Shown: positions 1 through 9,145, numbered from the stretch's first letter. The stretch: 64,000 bases of DNA from Lysobacterales bacterium (GCA_019634735.1 JAHCAT010000007.1:1-64000), one strand, 5' to 3'. Program-made: numbers and translations. Notes: generated by a model not told the origin, from the sequence alone.

Positions 1-27
1 CCCCGCCGGACCGGCTTGCGTCAAGTC

Positions 28-53
28 GAAGGCCCCGCCCAGGCGGGGCCTTC
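28..53 (+). terminator. Intrinsic terminator-like hairpin
   Basis: A perfect 12-bp inverted repeat (28-39 pairs with 42-53) with a two-base loop is followed by GCTGTTT. It probably ends transcription of a gene lying to the left of the window. The T-run is short, so termination strength is uncertain. Confidence 0.6.
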
Positions 54-74
54 GCTGTTTGAAGCGAACGACTC

Positions 75-240
75 GACACCGCTCCGGGTTCGGTGTGCGA
101 TGTTCGGTGTTCGGCAAGCGGGGCGCGATCTGCTCCCTATCTCTCGCCGAGACCTGATTGGCGTCGTCTCTCAGCCGGGCTGTCCAGGGCGCGGGTACGA
201 CAAAAATCAGGGTCTCGAGCAAGGATGCGAAGCCGATCAC
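75..240 (-). repeat. Inverted copy of the modular intergenic repeat
   Basis: This gene-free stretch holds, in order, a degenerate GTTCGGT heptamer run (about 88-116), a GCGCGATCTGCTCCC segment and the core ACCTGATTGGCGTCGTCTC (about 152-172). The same modules occur in opposite orientation near 23.5, 28.4 and 50.2 kb. Nothing in 1-361 looks like a gene; the upstream extension of the protease frame across it has no signal-peptide character. Confidence 0.6.
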
Positions 241-361
241 GATCCGGTGCGCGGTCTGCGTGCCGCCCACGCCGATGTCGCACTGCATCAACGCTGCGGG
301 TTTTGCCCTCCGCTGTCCTCGGGTAGGCTGCCCCTTCATCCACAGTGGGAGGTCGTCCGCC

Positions 362-3115
362 ATGACCATCCGAACATTCGCGGCATTGCTGGCACTGCTG
401 CTCAGTGCAGCCGTACATGCGAACCCGCTCAGCTGGCAGCAGGACGCCTTGCGCGCAATAGACCAGGTGCCGACACGGCAGCTGGCGGCCCTGGACATCA
501 CGCAGCTTGCCGAGGAAGACGCCTTCAACGAGGCCATGGGGCAGCCTCCCCGCTTCGCCATCGCGCATCCGGAACTGCTGAACGTGGCGCACAGCGCCGA
601 CTGGGAGCAGTCCGGCGATGCAAGCATCTGGCGGTTGCGCGTCAAGGCTGCCAATGCGGTCTCGGTGAACTTCGGGTTCACCCGGTTCCGGTTGCCGGAA
701 GGCGCGGCGCTGTACCTGTACAGCGCCGATCGCAGTCAGCTCGCCGGGCCGTACACCGCCGCGCACAACAACGTCCACGACGAGCTGTGGACGCCGATCA
801 TCGCCGGCGACGAGGTGATCGTGGAACTGAACGTGCCGACCGAGCGGCGCCCCGCGGTCCAGCTGGAGCTGGGCAGCATCAACCAGGGCTACCGCGGCTT
901 CGGCGATGCGGTGAAGGAATACCTGCAGCCCGACCTCGATCTGGATGCCGGCGGCAAGCAGTGCAAGGACGGCGGTGGCCGCTCCGGGGCGTGCAACCAG
1001 GACGTCGCCTGCCTGTCCGATGGCGATCCCTGGAACGAGCCGCGTCGTTCGGTGGGCGCCTATTCGCGCAGCGGTACGTTCGCCTGCAGTGGCTCGCTGG
1101 TCAACAACACGGCCAACGACCGTCGTCCGCTGTTCATGACCGCCACGCACTGCATCAACGCCGCCCAGGCGCCCAGCATCGTCGTGTACTGGAACTACGA
1201 GTGGCCGAGCTGTCGTCGCCCGGGCGCCGCCGGGGGCACATCGACCAATCCGCCGAACCCGGCGACCAGCAGCAGCGGCGGCACCTGGCTGGCGGCGACG
1301 GTCAACCCCTTCAGTGGTGGCGGCTGCACGGTCGGAAGCCAGTGCTCGGACATGACCCTGATCGAGCTCAACAACGCGCCCAATCCGGACTGGAACCTGT
1401 TCTGGTCGGGTTGGGACCGCCGGCCGCCGCCCACCGCCTGCGCGCAGGGTGCGCCCAACACGACCGATGGCCTGTGCGCCAGCATCCATCACCCGGGCGT
1501 CCATGAAAAGCGCATCACCTTCGTCGCCCAGGACATCCAGGTCGGCAACATCGCCGCCGCCACGGGCGTGCACTGGCACCCGTTCTGGCATCCCAACCCG
1601 CCCGAGCTGCCGAACATGCCCGGCGGCGCGCCGGCGGTCATCCCACCCGCGGTCACCGAGGGCGGCTCCTCGGGATCGCCGCTGTACACGGCCGCCCAGC
1701 GGTTCATCGGCGTGCTCAGCGGCGGACCGGCCGCATGCGGTGCCACCGGCGCCAATCTCTCGGACTTCTACGGGCAGCTGGCCCACGCCTGGGAGGGGTT
1801 GGGCACGCCGTCCACGCGCATGCGCGACTACCTGGACCCGATCGGCGGCGCACCCCTGTTCATCGATGGCATCGGCGTCTCGCCGTTCGCGCTGGCCGTC
1901 GATCCGGCCACTGTCGCGGCCTGCGCCAGTGCCGGCTCCGTCGCGCTCGACATCGACGTGCTGCAGTCCGAACCGGGCTTCACCGGGACCGTGGCGCTGT
2001 CCGCGGCGGGCCAACCGACCGGCAGCACGGTCGCGTTCGCGCCCCCCTCGGTCGTGACGCCGGGCAGTTCGGTGCTTACGGTCGGTGCCCTGGGCGCCGC
2101 CACCCCCGGCAACTATGCGCTGGTGGTCACCGGTACCAGCGGCGGCGACGAGGTCAACCGTACCGTGCCCTTCGTGCTCAACGACGTTGCGCCCGGTGCG
2201 GTCGGCCTGAGCTCGCCCGCCAACAATGCCGTGGGCGTGTCGTTCCAGCCGACCCTTACCTGGTCGGCCGCCAGCTCCGGCGGCGCCACCAGCTACCTGG
2301 TCGAGGTGGCCAGCGATGCCGGCTTCGGGACCCTCGTGTTCAGCCAGACGGTCGACGACCTGACCTCGGTCCAGGTGAGTCCGGCCCTGGCGTCCAACAC
2401 CTCCTACTGGTGGCGTGTCACTGCCGCCAATGCCTGCGGCACCGCGACGCCCTCGGCCGTGTTCACGTTCAAGACCCAGCCGGCTCCCGGCGACTGCGAC
2501 GACAGCACCACGCCAGTGGTCATCTTCACCGAGGACTTCACGGGCGGTCTGGGCGGCTTCTCGACGGCGGGCAGCGTGGGCGCGCAGACCTGGGCGGTGT
2601 CGAACGTGCGGCCGAGTCCGCTGTCGGGCGGCAATGCGGCGCTGGCGGTCGACATTCCCACCGTGTCGGACCAGCGGCTGACCTCGCCGACCATCGCGTT
2701 GCCGGCGGCGGATCTGCCGCTGACGCTGAAGTTCCAGAACTGGCGCAACATCGAGAACAACGGCGCCACGGCGTGCTATGACGGCGGCATCCTCGAGGTG
2801 TCGGTGAATGGCGGTGCCTTCACGCAGATCACCGGGGCGGGCCTGCTGAACGACCCGTACCGTGGTCCGATCAGCGCCAGTTTCGCCAATCCGCTGGCGG
2901 GCCTGAACGCCTGGTGCGAGCCGGCGCCGGGCCGTCCGTACGACGATACGCTGGTGGACCTGAGCCCGTATGCGGGCAGCAACGTGCAGCTGCGCTGGCG
3001 GCTGGGCACGGACAACTCGGTGGCGCGCGAGGGCTGGTACGTGGACGACATCCGCGTGCAGGCCTGTCAGGCCGACAACGACCTGATCTTCGCGGACGGC
3101 TTCGAGGCGCCCTGA
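362..3115 (+). CDS. Secreted trypsin-like serine endopeptidase, multidomain
   Basis: A 917-residue exported protease of the trypsin / lysyl-endopeptidase type. ATG 362 is chosen because it begins a typical signal peptide (MTIRTFAALLALLLSAAVHA); the open frame reaches back to 158 but that part is not signal-like. After a propeptide of about 180 residues, the catalytic triad can be read: His in MTATHC (about residue 262), Asp in CSDMTLIEL (about 330) and Ser in GGSSGSPL (about 438). A fibronectin type III domain follows (about 614-706), then a jelly-roll/MAM-like domain (about 720-900). The protein ends in NDLIFADGFEAP, a tail resembling that of the LRR protein at 23.7 kb. It probably degrades extracellular protein. 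The protease call is firm; substrate specificity (Lys versus Arg) is not. Confidence 0.9.
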   Translation: MTIRTFAALLALLLSAAVHANPLSWQQDALRAIDQVPTRQLAALDITQLAEEDAFNEAMGQPPRFAIAHPELLNVAHSADWEQSGDASIWRLRVKAANAVSVNFGFTRFRLPEGAALYLYSADRSQLAGPYTAAHNNVHDELWTPIIAGDEVIVELNVPTERRPAVQLELGSINQGYRGFGDAVKEYLQPDLDLDAGGKQCKDGGGRSGACNQDVACLSDGDPWNEPRRSVGAYSRSGTFACSGSLVNNTANDRRPLFMTATHCINAAQAPSIVVYWNYEWPSCRRPGAAGGTSTNPPNPATSSSGGTWLAATVNPFSGGGCTVGSQCSDMTLIELNNAPNPDWNLFWSGWDRRPPPTACAQGAPNTTDGLCASIHHPGVHEKRITFVAQDIQVGNIAAATGVHWHPFWHPNPPELPNMPGGAPAVIPPAVTEGGSSGSPLYTAAQRFIGVLSGGPAACGATGANLSDFYGQLAHAWEGLGTPSTRMRDYLDPIGGAPLFIDGIGVSPFALAVDPATVAACASAGSVALDIDVLQSEPGFTGTVALSAAGQPTGSTVAFAPPSVVTPGSSVLTVGALGAATPGNYALVVTGTSGGDEVNRTVPFVLNDVAPGAVGLSSPANNAVGVSFQPTLTWSAASSGGATSYLVEVASDAGFGTLVFSQTVDDLTSVQVSPALASNTSYWWRVTAANACGTATPSAVFTFKTQPAPGDCDDSTTPVVIFTEDFTGGLGGFSTAGSVGAQTWAVSNVRPSPLSGGNAALAVDIPTVSDQRLTSPTIALPAADLPLTLKFQNWRNIENNGATACYDGGILEVSVNGGAFTQITGAGLLNDPYRGPISASFANPLAGLNAWCEPAPGRPYDDTLVDLSPYAGSNVQLRWRLGTDNSVAREGWYVDDIRVQACQADNDLIFADGFEAP

Positions 3116-3123
3116 GTGGGCCA

Positions 3124-3172
3124 GGCCCTCCGTCGGCGCCGGACACCGGGTCCGGCCAGGCGGCGGAGGGCC
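3124..3172 (+). terminator. Possible hairpin after the protease
   Basis: GGCCCTCCG (3124-3132) pairs with CGGAGGGCC (3164-3172), with a smaller inner stem CCGGA/TCCGG. No T-run follows, so this may be a Rho-dependent or weak site. The rest of the gap up to trpS holds no recognisable gene; a TAGACT hexamer at 3335-3340 is a candidate -10 box for trpS. Confidence 0.3.
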
Positions 3173-3377
3173 CTGCGGCCGGGGCGGTGGACGCTCCGGC
3201 CGGCTGCGCCACGGTTGGCAGCGGCAGGCAGGACGGTCACTGCCGCGTCCCGGCCGGACCGGCGCCGCTGTGGCGGCGCCCACAGGACAGGCGGGCGCGG
3301 TGCCCGGGGCCGCGCCCCGGCTTGGCATACGGGCTAGACTTCCCGCCCCGTTTCCGCACACGCCATAGCACCTGCAG

Positions 3378-4715
3378 ATGAGTCGACAGCGCGTCCTCAC
3401 CGGCATCACCACGACCGGCACCCCGCACCTGGGCAACTACGTCGGCGCCATCCGCCCTGCGATCGCCGCAAGCGGCCGGGCGGGCGTCGAGTCCTTCTTC
3501 TTCCTGGCCGATTACCACGCCCTGGTGAAGTGCGGCGACGCCGACCGCGTGCGCCGCTCCACCCTGGAGATCGCGGCCAGCTGGCTGGCCTGCGGCCTGG
3601 ATCCGGAGCGGGTCTGCTTCTACCGGCAGTCGGACATCCCCGAGATCCCGGAGCTGGCCTGGATACTGGCGTGCAGTGCCGGAAAGGGGCTGCTCAACCG
3701 CGCCCATGCCTACAAGGCCGCCGTCGACGCCAACCTGCAGGCCGGCGAGGACGCCGATGCTGGCATCACCATGGGCCTTTTCCTCTACCCCGTGCTGATG
3801 GCGGCCGATATCCTGGCGTTCAATGCCGATCGGGTCCCGGTCGGTCGCGACCAGATCCAGCACATCGAGATGGCGCGCGACATGGCCGCGCGCTTCAACC
3901 ACCATTACGGCGAGCACTTCGTGCTGCCCGAGGCGCAGGTCGACGACCAGGTCGCGACCTTGCCGGGTCTCGACGGCCGCAAGATGTCCAAGAGCTACGA
4001 CAACACCATCCCGCTGTGGCTGCCCGAGCGCGAGCTGAAATCTGCGATCGCCCGCATCGTCACGGACTCCCGGGCGCCCGGTGAGGCGAAGGAGGTGGCG
4101 GGGTCGGCCCTGTTCGAGCTGTACCAGGCGTTCGCCAGCGCCGAAGAGAGCGCAGCCATGCGCCAGGCCTATGCCGACGGCATCGCCTGGGGAGAGGCCA
4201 AGCAGCGCCTGTTCGAGCGCATCGACTCCGAACTGCGGCCGCTGCGGGAGCGCTACTACCAGCTGGTCGGCCGGCCCGGGGAGATCGAGGAGATCCTGCG
4301 CCTGGGCGGCCGTCGCGCGCGCGCGGTCGCGACTTCCCTGGTCGCCGAGGTCCGCATCGCCGCCGGCCTGCAGCCGCTGTTCGGGCTGCGCTGGGAGAAG
4401 GAGCGCGGCGCCGACGACGGACGCCAGGAGCAGCCGCGCTTCGTCACCTTCCGCGAGGACCAGTCGTTCCGCTTCAAGCTGCTCGACGGCCACGGCACGG
4501 TGGTGATGGAGAGCGTGCCGTTCGCCGATCCCAAGGCCTGCGGTCAGGCCATCGGCGCAATCAAGAAGGCGGCGGTGGCCGGTCGGCCGCTCGACAGCCG
4601 GGCTGTGCCTGAGGGATTCGAGGTGCTGGGCGAGGACGGCGCGGTGGTCGCCCGCGGCGCCGACCCGGCGCACCTGGCGCCGGTCATGGAATCGCTCGCC
4701 CTGCTGGCGGCCTGA
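3378..4715 (+). CDS. trpS: Tryptophanyl-tRNA synthetase with C-terminal DUF1508-like domain
   Basis: This 445-residue class I synthetase charges tRNA-Trp in the cytoplasm. The HIGH-equivalent is TPHLGNYVGA (about residues 14-23), and GRKMSKSYDN (about 197-206) is the KMSKS loop. The body ends near residue 350. A further 80-odd residues (FRFKLLDGHGTVVMES, then a repeat of hydrophobic/Ala positions) resemble the DUF1508/YegP fold. Classical bacterial TrpS is about 330-350 residues, so this is a C-terminally extended form, which I recall also from pseudomonads. The gene stands alone, convergent with the E2 gene at 4975. Confidence 0.95.
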   Translation: MSRQRVLTGITTTGTPHLGNYVGAIRPAIAASGRAGVESFFFLADYHALVKCGDADRVRRSTLEIAASWLACGLDPERVCFYRQSDIPEIPELAWILACSAGKGLLNRAHAYKAAVDANLQAGEDADAGITMGLFLYPVLMAADILAFNADRVPVGRDQIQHIEMARDMAARFNHHYGEHFVLPEAQVDDQVATLPGLDGRKMSKSYDNTIPLWLPERELKSAIARIVTDSRAPGEAKEVAGSALFELYQAFASAEESAAMRQAYADGIAWGEAKQRLFERIDSELRPLRERYYQLVGRPGEIEEILRLGGRRARAVATSLVAEVRIAAGLQPLFGLRWEKERGADDGRQEQPRFVTFREDQSFRFKLLDGHGTVVMESVPFADPKACGQAIGAIKKAAVAGRPLDSRAVPEGFEVLGEDGAVVARGADPAHLAPVMESLALLAA

Positions 4716-4799
4716 CCGCCGCAGGCTGTCCGCCCCGCCTGCGCGCACTGCGGGCGCCGCGGCGCCGCTCCACCATGCCGGCTTCCCTGCGCCCAGCCC

Positions 4800-4900
4800 G
4801 GCGATGATCACCGGTGAGGCAAGCGCCTCCCTCTCCCCCGGCCCCTCCGCCGCAGGCGGGGGAGGGGAGAAGTGGTGAGCGGTCGCACGGGCGGAATACG
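4800..4900 (+). repeat. GC-palindrome module of the intergenic repeat
   Basis: CCCCTCCGCCGCAGGCGGGGG followed by AGGGGAGAAGTG between convergent trpS and the E2 gene. The same palindrome plus GAGAAGTG tail occurs near 17.2 and 23.4 kb and as inverted or related copies near 28.2 kb. The stem may also act as a bidirectional terminator here. Confidence 0.6.
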
Positions 4901-4974
4901 CCGGGGATGAGGTCGGAGGCAAGCACTTCCCCCCCCGGCCCGTCCCCCGCCGGCCGGTCGCCGCCGGCCGGCCG

Positions 4975-6408
4975 CTACGACGCCGACTGCAGGTCGTCGA
5001 GCAGTGCCTTGAGGAAACGCGAGGCCTCGCCGCCGGTGCAGGCGCGGTGATCGAAGGTGAGCGAGATCGGCATCATCCTGTGCGCCTCGAAGCCGCCAAC
5101 CACCGGGCGCATCTCGAAGCGCGCCTTGCCCGCGGCGACGATGGCCACGCACGGCGGCACCACGATGGGGGTCGCGTAGCGGCCGGCGAACACGCCGAAA
5201 TTGCTCAGGCTGATCGTGTAGCCCTTGAGGTCCTCGGGCGGCAGCGAGCGGTCCTCGACCTGGCCGCGCAGGCGGTTGACCGCCTCGCGCACCTGGCCGG
5301 CGTCCAGCAGGTCGGCGTTGCGCAGGGCAGGCACGAACAGGCCCTCCGGCGTGTCGACGGCGATGCCGACGTCGACGTGCGGATGCAGGGTGCGGGTCCC
5401 GGCGGCGCCGTCGAACCAGGCGTTCAGCGCCGGCTCGGTGCGGCAGGCGACGACGATGGCGCGGATCAGCCGGGCGGTGACATCGGTCCTGGCCGGCCAG
5501 GCATGCAGGTCGGCGTCGTCGCACAGGGTCGTGGCCACCACCTCGGCATGCGCCTGCGCCATGATCCGTGCCATGTTGCGGCGGACGCCGCGCAGCGGCT
5601 CCGGCTGGCCGGTGCGCGGCGTGTCGCCAGGCGGCGAGGTGCGCACCGGCCGGCCGGCGGCCGACATCGTGGTGCGCTCGCGAGCGCCACCACCGCTGTC
5701 GGGCGCAGTGGTTGGTGCGGCAGGCCGCGCGGCGGCGGGCGCAGCGGCCGGGACCGGCGCGCCGGCGCGCGCGCTGCCGTCCGCCGCCGCCTGCTTGACG
5801 TCGGCCAGGGTGACCACGCCGCCGCTGCCGGTGGCGCGCACGCGCGCCAGGTCGACGCCCAGCTTCTTCGCCAGCGCCCTGACCGCCGGCATCGCCTTGA
5901 CGCCGCCGACCGTGGCCACCCGCTCGCTCTGCACGCGGTCGGAACTCTCCATCGCGCCGACCACGGTGCCGGCATCGCCGCCGGCCTTGCCGGCAGGTGC
6001 GGGCAGGTCGTCCTCGAGGATCTCGCCACCGACGTCGGAAGCGACCACCGTGGTCGCATCGCCGTCGTCGCGGCTGGCCTCGTTCGGCACCGGACGGCCG
6101 GCGCCCTTGTGGCCGGCGGGCCCGGCGTGGTGGTGGCCGGTGTCCTCGGCCTCGGCGCGCTGTGCGGCACCCTCGGCCAGTTCGAAGCCGGCCAGCGGGC
6201 TGCCGGTGGCGATCACGTCGCCGGGACCGCCGAACAGCTTGACCACGGTGCCGGTATAGGGCGAGGGCACCTCGACCACCGCCTTGGCGGTCTCCATCGA
6301 GACCAGCGGCGCGTCGAGCTTGACGAGGTCGCCCTCTTTGACGTGCCACTCGACGATTTCCGCATCGGGCAGGCCTTCGCCAAGGTCGGGGAGGATGAAG
6401 GTCTTCAT
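4975..6408 (-). CDS. 2-oxoacid dehydrogenase E2 (dihydrolipoyl acyltransferase)
   Basis: A 477-residue E2 that passes acyl groups from E1 to CoA on a lipoyl arm. Domains in order: one lipoyl domain (1-76, lipoyl Lys42 in METAKA), an Ala/Pro-rich linker, a peripheral-subunit-binding domain (about 150-185, AMPAVRALAKKLGVDLARV) and the catalytic domain (about 250-477). The active-site motif is HRACTGG, in which Asp of the usual HRxxDG is replaced; I recall this variant in xanthomonad branched-chain E2 proteins. ATG 6408 starts directly at the lipoyl domain. E1 beta and E1 alpha lie upstream on the same strand, so branched-chain 2-oxoacids are the favoured substrate. No E3 gene is next to it. Confidence 0.9.
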   Translation of the reverse strand: MKTFILPDLGEGLPDAEIVEWHVKEGDLVKLDAPLVSMETAKAVVEVPSPYTGTVVKLFGGPGDVIATGSPLAGFELAEGAAQRAEAEDTGHHHAGPAGHKGAGRPVPNEASRDDGDATTVVASDVGGEILEDDLPAPAGKAGGDAGTVVGAMESSDRVQSERVATVGGVKAMPAVRALAKKLGVDLARVRATGSGGVVTLADVKQAAADGSARAGAPVPAAAPAAARPAAPTTAPDSGGGARERTTMSAAGRPVRTSPPGDTPRTGQPEPLRGVRRNMARIMAQAHAEVVATTLCDDADLHAWPARTDVTARLIRAIVVACRTEPALNAWFDGAAGTRTLHPHVDVGIAVDTPEGLFVPALRNADLLDAGQVREAVNRLRGQVEDRSLPPEDLKGYTISLSNFGVFAGRYATPIVVPPCVAIVAAGKARFEMRPVVGGFEAHRMMPISLTFDHRACTGGEASRFLKALLDDLQSAS

Positions 6409-6410
6409 GG

Positions 6411-6926
6411 TCACCTGCGAACACGGTTGAGGGAATGCCGCTGCCTGGGCCGGCGCAGGGCTGCGATGGCGACAGTGAGCAGGACGAGCAGTGCAAGCGA
6501 CCAGGAGGCGACGGCTGGCACCGGCGTGGCGGGGACGCCCCCACCCACGGTCAACTGGAACTGCGCGACGTCGGCGCTGGAGGTGCCGAAAATCACGGTA
6601 TGGGTGCCGGCGGGCAGGGCCGGCATCGTGAATGGCCAGGCGCGGTAGACGCTGGCGGGCGGACACAGGAAGCCGCAGCCGGGGTCGAAGTGGATCCTCA
6701 CCACGGTTCCGTCGATGACGATGGTCGGTGCGTTGCCACCGAAGCCCCCGGTGGGGACCGAACTCCATCGCCAGAACGTGGCCTGGAATGGCAGCCCCGC
6801 AGGCGGCGGACTGGGCTCGGTAGTCAGGGCCGGGGCCGGGATGCCGCCGGTCTGCGCGGACGCGCCAGCGGGGATCGCCAGCGCCATCAGCGTGCTCAGC
6901 AGGGGGGCTGTCCAGGATCTGCCCAT
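6411..6926 (-). CDS. Secreted protein with IPTL-CTERM-like C-terminal anchor
   Basis: This 171-residue protein has an N-terminal signal peptide (ending near ASAQT, residue 25) and a C-terminus made of a Val-Pro segment (PVPAVASW), a hydrophobic stretch (SLALLVLLTVAIAAL) and basic residues (RRPRQR). That tripartite end is the layout of exosortase/archaeosortase-type or IPTL-CTERM sorting tails. The middle is a beta-rich domain that I do not recognise (FDPGCGFLCPP contains two Cys). It sits between E1 beta (ends 6954) and E2 (starts 6408, a 2-nt gap), inside an enzyme operon with which it has no obvious link. It looks like an insertion that uses the operon promoter. Confidence 0.75.
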   Translation of the reverse strand: MGRSWTAPLLSTLMALAIPAGASAQTGGIPAPALTTEPSPPPAGLPFQATFWRWSSVPTGGFGGNAPTIVIDGTVVRIHFDPGCGFLCPPASVYRAWPFTMPALPAGTHTVIFGTSSADVAQFQLTVGGGVPATPVPAVASWSLALLVLLTVAIAALRRPRQRHSLNRVRR

Positions 6927-6953
6927 CGTGTCGTGCTCCGGTCTGTCGGGCGG

Positions 6954-7931
6954 TCAGGCCGCCAGGGTCCGCTTGGCCGCCTCGACGATGCGGCCGACCG
7001 GCGGCAGGTACTTCATCTCCAGCCGGAACAGCGGAATGTGGGTGTCGTAGCCGGTCACGCGCTCGACCGGCGCCAGCAGGTCGTACATGGCCTGCTCGGC
7101 CAGGCGGGCGGCGATCTCGGCACCGACGCCGACGTTCTTCGGCGCCTCGTGGACGATCACGCAGCGGCCGGTCTTGGCCACCGATTCGTGGATGGTGTCG
7201 AAGTCCAGCGGCTTGATGGTGGCGACGTCGATGACCTCGGCGCTGATGCCCTCGGCCTCCAGGGCGTCGGCGGCCTCCAGGGTCTCCTTGATGGTCGCGC
7301 CCCAGCTCACCAGGGTCACGTCGCGGCCGTCGCGCAGCACGAAGCAGACGTCCAGCGGCAGGGCTTCGCCGTCGTCGGAAACCTCTTCCTTGTACTGCCG
7401 GTAGATGCGCTTGGGCTCGAAGAAGATCACCGGGTCGGGATCGCGGATCGCCGCCAGCAGCAGGCCGTAGGCGCGCGCCGGCGAGGACGGGATGACGATG
7501 CGCAGGCCGGGCACGTTGGCGAACAGCGCCTCGTTGGCCTCGGAGTGGTGCTCGGGCGCGCGGATGCCGCCGCCCCAGGGCGCGCGCACCACGAGCGGGC
7601 AGGTCAGCCGCCCGCGGGTGCGGTTGCGCATGCGCACGGCGTGGCACATCAGGTGTTCGAGCATCGGGTAGATGAAGCCCTCGAACTGCGCCTCGGCGAC
7701 CGGCTTCAGGCCCTGGCAGGCCATGCCGACGGTCAGGCCGGCGATCGAGGTCTCGCACAGCGGCGTGTCGATCACCCGCCACGGGCCGAACTGTTCCTGC
7801 AGACCGACCGTGGCGCGGAACACGCCGCCGTTGACGCCGACATCCTCGCCAAGCACGACCACCGAGGGGTCGTTTCGCATCTCCCAGGCGAGCGCCTGGG
7901 TGACGCCTTCGATCAAGGTGATCTCAGCCAT
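6954..7931 (-). CDS. 2-oxoacid dehydrogenase E1 beta subunit
   Basis: A 325-residue transketolase-like subunit that forms the alpha2beta2 E1 enzyme with the gene upstream; E1 decarboxylates 2-oxoacids using thiamine diphosphate. Family features visible are LGEDVGVNGGVFRAT near residue 27, MPCxG-like GMACQGLKPVAE near 70, and the C-terminal half starting DALEAEGISAEVIDV. Its ATG (7931) overlaps the end of the E1 alpha gene by 8 nt, so the two are translationally coupled. Resemblance to branched-chain and Gram-positive-type PDH E1 beta is about equal; context favours branched-chain. Confidence 0.92.
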   Translation of the reverse strand: MAEITLIEGVTQALAWEMRNDPSVVVLGEDVGVNGGVFRATVGLQEQFGPWRVIDTPLCETSIAGLTVGMACQGLKPVAEAQFEGFIYPMLEHLMCHAVRMRNRTRGRLTCPLVVRAPWGGGIRAPEHHSEANEALFANVPGLRIVIPSSPARAYGLLLAAIRDPDPVIFFEPKRIYRQYKEEVSDDGEALPLDVCFVLRDGRDVTLVSWGATIKETLEAADALEAEGISAEVIDVATIKPLDFDTIHESVAKTGRCVIVHEAPKNVGVGAEIAARLAEQAMYDLLAPVERVTGYDTHIPLFRLEMKYLPPVGRIVEAAKRTLAA

Positions 7932-9003
7932 GCTTCACCTCGCGGGCCACGGCAAGGGCGCGTTGCTGGGCGATCTCGAGCGGCGTGTCGCCGTACAGAT
8001 GGTCGAACATCGCCTCGACCGGCTGGGCACGGGTCGACAGGTAGGCGTCGACCTCCTCGTTGACGCGTTCCTCGCACTGCGCCTTCCAGGTGTCCTCGCG
8101 GGCGTCGCTCCAGGCGCCCAGCCGGGTCAGGTAGGCGCGCAGGCGGCCGATCGGCTCGCGCTGCCAGGCCGCCTTGACCTCGGCATCGTCGCGGTAGCGG
8201 CGGGCGTCGTCGGCGGTGGTGTGATCGTGCAGACGGTAGGTGACCATCTCGATGACGCTGGCGCCGCCGCCGGAGCGGGCGCGGTCCAGGGCCTGGTCCA
8301 TGGCCTCCCGGCAGGCGATCAGGTCGTTGCCGTCGACCTGCAGGCAGTGCAGGCCGCCGGCGATGCCCTTCTGGGCCAGGGTCTTGGCGCCGGTCTGCTT
8401 GCTGCGCGGAACCGAGATCGCCCACTGGTTGTTGACCACCACCAGCACCAGCGGCAGTTCGAAGGCGCCGCCGCAGTTGAGCGCCGCGTAGAAGTCGGCC
8501 TTCGAGGAACCGCCGTCGCCGCAGACGCTGACCGCGACCCGCTGCTCGCCGCGGATGCGGAAGGCCAGCGCGCTGCCGGCGGCGTGCAGGCACTGGGTGG
8601 CGATCGGCACCGACCAGGCGAAATCGTGGCGCGGGCCGGAAAAATCGTTGCCGCGCTCGTCGCCGCCCCAGTACATGAGCACGTCGCGCGGCTTGACGCC
8701 GCGGTAGAACTGCGCCGCGTACTCGCGGTAGGCCGGGGCCAGCACATCTTCCGGCCGCATCGCCGAGCCGATCGCGGCGTGCGCGGCCTCGTGGCCCAGG
8801 CAGGAGGCGTAGGTGCCGAGCTTGCCGGTGCGCTGCAGGGCGATCGACTTGGTGTCGAACACGCGGGTGAAGCTCATCAACTGGTACAGCTCGACCAGGT
8901 GGTCGAGGTCCCTGGCGATCGCCGGCAGTTGCTTGCCGATCGGATGGCCGTCGGGGTCGAGGTACTGTCGGTACTCGATCTCGAAGGTCGCTGCGGTGGT
9001 CAC
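7924..9003 (-). CDS. 2-oxoacid dehydrogenase E1 alpha subunit
   Basis: A 359-residue E1 alpha. The thiamine diphosphate motif is complete: GDGGSSKADFYAAL, then about 20 residues to VVNNQWAIS. The phosphorylation-loop region RLHDHTTADDARRYR is of the branched-chain type (compare YRxxHHSTSDDxxxYR). The start is GTG 9003, because it gives the normal N-terminus and is preceded by GACGAGGA at a suitable distance; an upstream in-frame extension to 9156 crosses the kynA promoter region. First gene of a four-gene unit, E1 alpha - E1 beta - secreted protein - E2. The operon probably degrades Val/Leu/Ile-derived keto acids to branched acyl-CoA primers for iso-fatty acids typical of this order. Confidence 0.92.
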   Translation of the reverse strand: MTTAATFEIEYRQYLDPDGHPIGKQLPAIARDLDHLVELYQLMSFTRVFDTKSIALQRTGKLGTYASCLGHEAAHAAIGSAMRPEDVLAPAYREYAAQFYRGVKPRDVLMYWGGDERGNDFSGPRHDFAWSVPIATQCLHAAGSALAFRIRGEQRVAVSVCGDGGSSKADFYAALNCGGAFELPLVLVVVNNQWAISVPRSKQTGAKTLAQKGIAGGLHCLQVDGNDLIACREAMDQALDRARSGGGASVIEMVTYRLHDHTTADDARRYRDDAEVKAAWQREPIGRLRAYLTRLGAWSDAREDTWKAQCEERVNEEVDAYLSTRAQPVEAMFDHLYGDTPLEIAQQRALAVAREVKHG

Positions 9004-9111
9004 GATGGGTCCTCGTCCCGGTAAGACGCCCTGAATAGCAAGGCCGGCCGGGCAAGGCAAGCCGCGATGCGACAGCCCGGGGCCGCCACGGGGGCGGCAC
9101 CGGCCAGCGGC

Positions 9112-9117
9112 TATACT
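9112..9117 (+). promoter_or_regulatory. Candidate -10 box for kynA
   Basis: TATACT lies 28 bases before the kynA ATG in the divergent gap (9004-9145) with the E1 alpha gene. No good -35 hexamer is visible, so the assignment is tentative. Confidence 0.35.
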
Positions 9118-9145
9118 GGCGGGCTTCCACGCCACGGAGAGGGCC

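Noticed and set aside
137..3436. 1099-codon minus-strand open frame opposite the protease gene
   Set aside because: Its translation is Arg/Gly/His/Val-rich low-information sequence typical of antisense frames in GC-rich DNA. The plus strand carries a complete protease with triad and signal peptide.
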